The notes under the pieces are model-generated. The model was given only the letters and a program-made list of their open reading frames with translations. It searched no databases and was not told the DNA's origin. Below are positions 59,288 to 64,000 of a stretch of 64,000 nt of DNA, piece by piece. The first letter of the stretch is position 1; each line of letters starts with the position of its first letter. A program made the translations under genes and the position numbers. Source of the stretch: Ceratodon purpureus (taxonomy: Eukaryota; Streptophyta; Bryopsida; Pseudoditrichales; Ditrichaceae); contig CM026423.1 in assembly GCA_014871385.1 (NCBI GenBank), forward strand, positions 17,225,690 through 17,289,689. Direction: 5' to 3'.

Positions 59288-59920
59288 ATGGAACAGGATC
59301 CGACTCTCACGAAGGGGAAGATGATGATGATTGAGGATGGTTCAACCTCCCAGAAGGAAGTCCAGAATATGGTCTTCAATGGAGATTGCGAGAAACCAGA
59401 ACTTCCAGTCTGGAGAGATTCAGCAGCAAGGAGAGGTGGAGAGTTTCAATTCATGAAAGATGCACCTCTCAACCTGCCATGCCTACGACATTGGCTGAAG
59501 GATCTGAAGACATTTCAAGAGACAACAAAGTATGAAGTTCCTGATTATGACAAAGTTTCTGGGATGAATTGTGAAGGATGGGATGGAACTTGGAGCTCCA
59601 TTGCTTTGAGGCAATTTGTGGCCGTTGCAAATGCAACTGGGGTGATGCACCCTCCAAGGAACAAGAAGAACCAACTCGACTACATGAGGAATCAGGTCCT
59701 TTCCATCATGAAGCACCTGGAAGAGACAATGGAGATAGAAGGGACAATGGAGACAGAGCCAGCTCCAGCTCCAACAGTGCCAGCTCCGACAATGGCAACT
59801 CCGAAAGCGACTGGATATTCTTTCGCCAAATATCAAGCCGCCATCAACAAAATGGAAGAAAACCTCAACAAAATGGAAGAAAACCTCAACAAAATGGAAG
59901 AAAACCGCAAGGACCTGTAA
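59288..59920 (+). CDS. Hypothetical protein, 210 residues, with triplicated C-terminal heptad
   Basis: The frame starts EQDPTLTKGKMMM. The middle (CLRHWLKDLKTFQETTKYE, GWDGTWSSIALRQFVAV, NQLDYMRNQVLSIMKHLEE) looks like a folded helical domain with conserved-looking Trp and aromatic residues. It is followed by a Pro/Ala/Thr linker and three direct repeats of NKMEENL (21 bp units, about 59848-59910) that would extend a coiled coil. Family unknown. It is the last intact gene before the right end of the TTAA element, downstream of the DDE gene on the same strand. Confidence 0.55.
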   Translation: MEQDPTLTKGKMMMIEDGSTSQKEVQNMVFNGDCEKPELPVWRDSAARRGGEFQFMKDAPLNLPCLRHWLKDLKTFQETTKYEVPDYDKVSGMNCEGWDGTWSSIALRQFVAVANATGVMHPPRNKKNQLDYMRNQVLSIMKHLEETMEIEGTMETEPAPAPTVPAPTMATPKATGYSFAKYQAAINKMEENLNKMEENLNKMEENRKDL

Positions 59921-61100
59921 GTGTGGTGGATGCCTTACGAGGAGGATTTTACTTCTGATGTAGCGGATATGTTGTAGTCAGAGACTTCAGGTGCCATTGA
60001 GGCAGGTTTTGTAGTTCTATGTTTCAGCGGACACGTAGGAGATTTTGTGTAAAAACATTTCTACTGTTCTCGTTCTCTGGACAATTCTGTTTAAGTACTT
60101 TCACAGACTTTAGTTGCCATTGAGCCCGGTTTAGAATTTTGACTAGATGACATGAAGTACTCGTAATTGTAAATTCTCAATCTGTAATGGTGGTTGTATG
60201 AGCACGGTTACACCTATTTGTTAAATAGGTTTGAATGTGTGAATATCGCAATGCACTGGATCGGCAGGACGTAATTGACCGATTGCAAAATTAAAATAAA
60301 TTAATTCCTCAGAAAACAAAAACTAACATCGCACAGAAAATAACGCCCTAAACCAAAACTGTTTACAGTTTTTTGATCAGAGATCCTATATGCTGTTTAG
60401 GTACGACATCGGGAGATCCCTCGATGATTACGTCTGAGTCACCTGACTTCCTCATTCTCTATTAAAGAACGCCCTCCTCATGTTCTCATAGTAATAGATT
60501 ACGTTCGCTGTATGTCTTGCGCAGAATTCCATTGCCTGATGATCAGTTCGTGGTGATTGTCAAGAGGATGAGTCCGTGCTTTAGACCTGCACTTCTCGGT
60601 TTTAATCCCTGAACTTCATACCATCTGATCCTGTTTTCCTCTTTGCTTCTGAACTTGCAGGCATTTTCCACATGTTTAACTTCTTGCTGCTAATCAGCTC
60701 AGATATCGGAAGGGGACTTTAGCAAGTAGTTAGCAAGACCGTTATATCCTACGATGTTTGGTAACCATAGATGTAAAAACAGATCACTTTCATCTTTTTG
60801 TATCTCTTGTCGAAGGTGTCCCCCGTGTGGGTTGTGAACTACTTTTTGAATGGAATGCCTTCAAAACAGAGTTGCTTTGAATAATAAACAGAGTTTCATT
60901 TGATGCTTTCATATTTGTATATTTCGTATTCTAAGATTTCCATGGTTTAGAATAAATTTAGTAGTAGCAAATCTAGAATAGTTTCAAAACTGCTTCACAT
61001 TATAATATGTCGGTCATGTTTGATATTGGGGTATTGCGTGAAAAATAATTCTGAGGCCGCAAGCCTTGTACCTGATTGTATGTTTGCCATGTGATATCCA
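59921..61100. other. Gene-poor; duplicated 3' flank of the DDE gene
   Basis: 60395-60475 (palindrome at 60408-60427, then ACGTCTGAGTCACCTGACTT) repeats the 3' flank of the DDE gene at 58178-58255. Nothing else is recognised. Confidence 0.6.
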
Positions 61101-61135
61101 TGGTTCTACTCTGACATCGCGGGATCCCCCGATGA

Positions 61136-61363
61136 ATGGTAGAGTACTTCCGAGCCCACATCTCTTCCTCTCTTCCGTTGGTCACTGTTGATGACGTGGT
61201 GTATGCAACTTCGTCGTGGATCATGGATCCGACGTGTAGAATCATTCCCAAGATAGCCATGGAATCTGCGTTAGCAAATGTATTGGGAGACAATGTTTCT
61301 GATCGGAGACCCTATGTGCTGTTTAGGTACGACATCGGGAGATCCCACGACGAGTCCGTCTGA
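61136..61363 (+). pseudogene. Duplicated tail of the DDE gene
   Basis: The frame contains DPTCRIIPKIAMESALANV, which mirrors DPSTRTIPKKSMEAALANL at the very C-terminus of the DDE protein, followed by the same 3' flank with a damaged palindrome at about 61333. Palindrome CATCGCGGGATCCCCCGATG at 61115-61134 lies just before it. Only the gene's end has been copied. Confidence 0.75.
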
Positions 61364-61780
61364 GTTAATTCTCTTCCTGAGTTAATTCTCTTCCTTCTGA
61401 TCGGAGATCCTATGTGCCCCCATCTCTTCTATTCATTTGTATTACCGTAATCCCAATGTATGTATATCTCGGTCAAGTTGGGTGCTGGGGATCCCGTGAT
61501 GAATATTGTAGAGCCGAAATCCCTTCTGTTTTCCGTTCCTTGCTCGCAATGTACGTATAATTATCTGGGTCAGTTTTGCTATCGGGGGATCTCGTGACAC
61601 ATACTCTGGAGCCCAAATGTCCTCTGCTCTTTAATATCTCGCTCGCAATTTACTTATATCTTGGTCAAGTTCGGTGTCGAGAGATCCCGTGATGAATACT
61701 TCTGAGCCCGTCCACGACGGTTCTTCCCATACATTGTTACATTTATGCTCTAAATTTGAGGACCAATGATCGGGTGATTA
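61364..61780. repeat. Right subterminal degenerate repeats
   Basis: About four units of 90-110 bp carry decayed palindromes (GGGATCCCGTGATGAATA, GGGGGATCTCGTGACACATA, GAGAGATCCCGTGATGAATA) plus TATATCT(C/T)GGTCAAGTT. They mirror the left subterminal repeats (1380-1640) in position and in using a palindrome variant. Confidence 0.65.
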
Positions 61781-61785
61781 CTTAA

Positions 61786-61817
61786 TTCTGGACTCTGGAC
61801 AGTCCAGAAATAGTTAA
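61786..61817 (-). repeat. Right end of the 60.5 kb element: TIR and TTAA
   Basis: AGTCCAGAAATAG (61801-61813), then TTAA (61814-61817). TTCTGGACT (61786-61794) with AGTCCAGAA (61801-61809) forms a hairpin with a 6 bp loop. Confidence 0.85.
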
Positions 61818-63540
61818 ATATGGCATATATTTTTTGTTCTAATCTTTTTGTAATTGGATGGAGTTGTTTTTGAAAAAACAATCTTTCACAAATAAAACAA
61901 GATATTATTGGAACATCTTCGATGTTTTTGTTGAAAATATCTACATGCTTAGATTGAAAATTGTTTTTATTAATTCTGTTTTTTAAAATTTCTTGGCTTT
62001 CTTCATCAATGGTTTCATTTTGAGTTGGGATTATGTTATTAGATGTGTTTTTTTGTAAATCACTAATAAATCTTAGAACTTCAACTTTTGTTCTATCAAT
62101 GTTTGGAAAATAGTTTGTGATTAATTCTATCTTGTCGTTAAGACTTGAATTAGTGTTAAGTTCTAGAATTTTAGCAATTGTATTTTGATATGGTGTCCAA
62201 TCAAACACTTTTCTTTTTTGCGTTTTATTTTTTAAATAACGAATGTGTTTCTCCAACTGAAGCGAAGTGATGTTGGTTTTAGATATACAATTAAATGAAG
62301 ATAAGACAACTGGAAGTGATGAGTTAGGATTCTGTTCTAAGATTTGAAATAATACTGCATCATGATTTTTATTGAATCGAAATGTTTTAATACTTTGATT
62401 AATTTCGGTAATGTTTGAAATACCCGAGGGAGATTGTGTGTCGGGCTTTGAAAACAAACTAAAATTCTTCTCTCTATTTAGTTTAGTGTTTGGTAAAGAT
62501 TTATTTATTTTTATTTCTAAACTTACACTTAGTGTAGTTGTGTTTATTACTGTACTAATAGCGCCATCAAGAATTGTTTTTTGTTTTTTGTTTTCAGAAT
62601 TTAGGGTATGTACTTCTTCATTATCTCCTTCATTTGAAATAATATTAAAGGACACTTCTTTTTCATAGCAAGGTGTACAATCACTACCTTCATTAAAGTT
62701 CTTTTTCATATTGTTCAGTTTTCTTTTTTTAAGCACAGTCATATGATTTCTTAGTTGGACAATACTAATTTTTGTCTTACAAAATGTATTGAATAATAGT
62801 AAAATGTTTGATAAAGGTAACTCTTTATTATTACTTAAGATCTCTGTTAACGTTGATTCATACTCATTTGTCCAACAAAATTTCTTGGTTGATTGTGAAA
62901 AGTCCTTTTTATTAGAATCATTTAGTATTGATGATTGAAGTTGTGTTTCATTCAAATCTTGTATATAATCAATAGGTTCATAATGACCATCATTTTTTAA
63001 GCCTGTACTAAATGCTATATGCAAAGGATCACCAATATAATCAACCCCACACTTTTGCATGATGCGTTTTGATAATTTGCTCCACACATGAATTGGTCTT
63101 TGTAAATATTCAGCTATCCAACATGTGGCTGTGAAATCTCTCCATATCCCTCCATTTGTTGCACTAAGTGACATCCTTTCAATATATTGATGTTCATTTA
63201 ATATTTGTCCATCATGCAAATCATGCAAAAATTGTAGATTCAATTCTCGAAGTCGACATTGTTGTGCTTTTGGTGTATTATTTGTCAAACAATGTTTTAA
63301 GTAATTCATGCTATTTTGTCTCAATGAAATAGATGACATAGAATATTTAAGCAAGTAAGATATAATATCAAATAAACAATCACCAACATTGTAGTGATAT
63401 CTAGGATTCAAATGCAAGTTGTATGAAAGTAGCACATCATCAAATGAATGAAGCAAAGTGTTCTGATTAACTTGACTCACTTCTCCTAGTTCTTCAAGTG
63501 AAACACATACATAGTCATTTGAAGAAGACATTTTGGCCAC
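61818..63540 (-). pseudogene. Helitron protein N-terminal part: OTU protease, three Myb-like repeats, first Cys pair
   Basis: The minus-strand frame starts at 63540 or at the next Met (SSSNDY). OTU-type cysteine protease signatures are NVGDCLFDIIS (Asp/Cys near 54-55) and GHYEPI (His near 187). Three repeats of about 55 residues with WT...LTEIL, spaced at about 220-275, 383-435 and 443-495 (FCWTNEYESTL, FRFNKNHDAVLF, FDWTPYQNTIAKIL), look like Myb/SANT-type DNA-binding units. A zinc pair CFICERLFF is near 547. OTU domains occur in Helentron-type Helitrons. Coding is cut at 61817 by the TTAA element (the 23 codons read into it are spurious) and resumes in the left part at 1-1270. Confidence 0.82.
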
Positions 63541-63936
63541 TCAAAGTTTTTGCTTAGTTAAATAATGAACAATAAAAATAAATAAAATCTCGGTATTCTC
63601 GGAAATCTCGGAATCGCGGGAAACAATACATATACTACAAATATATAAAACACAATGAAAAAAATTACTCTTATAACAATATAAGTATCACAAGTATATT
63701 TTTTTTGAAACTAAACAAAATCTATATAAAAGATTATTGAAGTATTATAGTCACTCTATATATTGTAGAAACTAGTCATCTATCAAAATCAAATATTATA
63801 AACTTTAAACATGAAGCATTAATGTACTATTCAATGTAAACATAAACATAAAATATGTATATAGAATATATATATCTCTATACAATAAGATTTTCAACTA
63901 CCTTATATAATAAAAAAATATGACAAATGAACACTT

Positions 63937-63974
<38 letters not shown>

Positions 63975-64000
63975 ATGAAGATGGAGCCTCTTCAAACAAC
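63541..64000. other. Helitron 5' flank
   Basis: AT-rich, with a 33-35 bp poly-T tract at about 63940-63973. No Helitron 5' terminus could be fixed. Confidence 0.5.

Larger units (their letters stand above)
1271..61813. mobile_element. Giant TTAA-flanked TIR element (60.5 kb; about 22.9 kb without nested guests)
   Basis: The element is bounded by a 13 bp inverted repeat with TTAA immediately outside both ends. TTAA target duplications are known for piggyBac and Kolobok DNA transposons. The flanks are two consecutive parts of one Helitron gene, so the interval is an insertion. Removing the nested hAT element (7461-45091 plus one target copy) leaves about 22.9 kb. That remainder carries a DUF7869-like DDE protein, a ParB-like/HAD-like gene, a small plus-strand gene, satellites, and a private family of 20 bp palindromes. 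No piggyBac-type transposase was seen, so the DUF7869-like protein is the best candidate for the mobilising enzyme (inference). Confidence 0.85.

Noticed and set aside
2509..61134. CRISPR-like array of short palindromic repeats
   Set aside because: The spacing is irregular, spacers are not uniform, the repeats vary in sequence, and the setting is eukaryotic with no cas-like genes.
1271..61813. Integrated large DNA virus or Polinton/Maverick
   Set aside because: No DNA polymerase, capsid, packaging ATPase or viral protease was seen; all transposase-like genes are cut-and-paste types with defined TIRs.
1255..61820. A 21 bp TIR (ATATTTAACTATTTCTGGACT) for the outer element
   Set aside because: The outer 8 bp are explained by a palindromic target (ATATTTAAATAT) around TTAA; only the 13 bp inside TTAA need belong to the element.
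1..64000. tRNA or rRNA genes
   Set aside because: No cloverleaf-like A/B-box arrangement or rRNA core sequence was noticed by eye; a covariance search would be needed to exclude them fully.

Overview
This is eukaryotic nuclear DNA: there are spliced genes with GT..AG introns, TATA boxes, long satellites and eukaryotic transposase families, and no bacterial operon signals. The family mix (BED/DUF659 hAT transposase, SWIM-type Mutator-like transposase, DUF7869-like DDE protein, OTU-bearing Helitron) and a short run of plant-type CCCTAAA repeats at about 53274 fit a streptophyte. A charophyte such as Chara is my best guess, but that is inference and no single-copy marker gene is present.

Almost the whole window resolves into four mobile elements nested inside one another. 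(1) A decayed Helitron of the OTU-carrying (Helentron) kind lies on the minus strand. Its N-terminal part is at 61818-63540 and the continuation is at 1-1270. (2) Between those halves sits a 60.5 kb element (1271-61813) with a 13 bp terminal inverted repeat and TTAA on both sides. (3) Inside one of its exons sits a 37.6 kb hAT element (7461-45091) with 19 bp TIRs and an 8 bp target duplication, TTCCCTGC. (4) Inside an AT-rich tandem array of the hAT element sits a 23.0 kb Mutator-like element (15691-38724) with 68 bp TIRs and a 10 bp target duplication, ATGGAGGAGA. Net of the guests, the TTAA element is about 22.9 kb and the hAT element about 14.6 kb.

Each layer has its own transposase-like gene, cargo and private repeat family. 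The TTAA element has a DUF7869-like DDE protein (54697-58166, +), a long minus-strand gene with a ParB-like 'GGQH' domain and possibly an FCP1/HAD phosphatase-like tail (48025 down to 2968, split by the hAT element), a small + strand gene, and about 36 copies of a 20 bp palindrome related to CATCGGGAGATCCCCCGATG. The hAT element has a BED-DUF659-hATC transposase, a protein kinase, a RING-finger protein and a small coiled-coil protein. Several of these have a TATA box next to a GC-rich array of GGGCGCG words. The MULE has a zinc-finger/DDE/SWIM transposase, a 12-exon gene that seems to join a ParB-like 'DGNHR' domain to an N4/N6-type DNA methyltransferase domain, and two satellites.

The nesting checks itself. 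Removing the hAT element plus one target copy rejoins two half-genes in frame. The MULE flanks rejoin into one unit of a repeat that is intact nearby. The Helitron flanks supply the two successive Cys-pair segments expected in that protein family. Several genes carry +1 homopolymer frameshifts or in-frame stops, so individual copies may be dead or the assembly may have indel errors.
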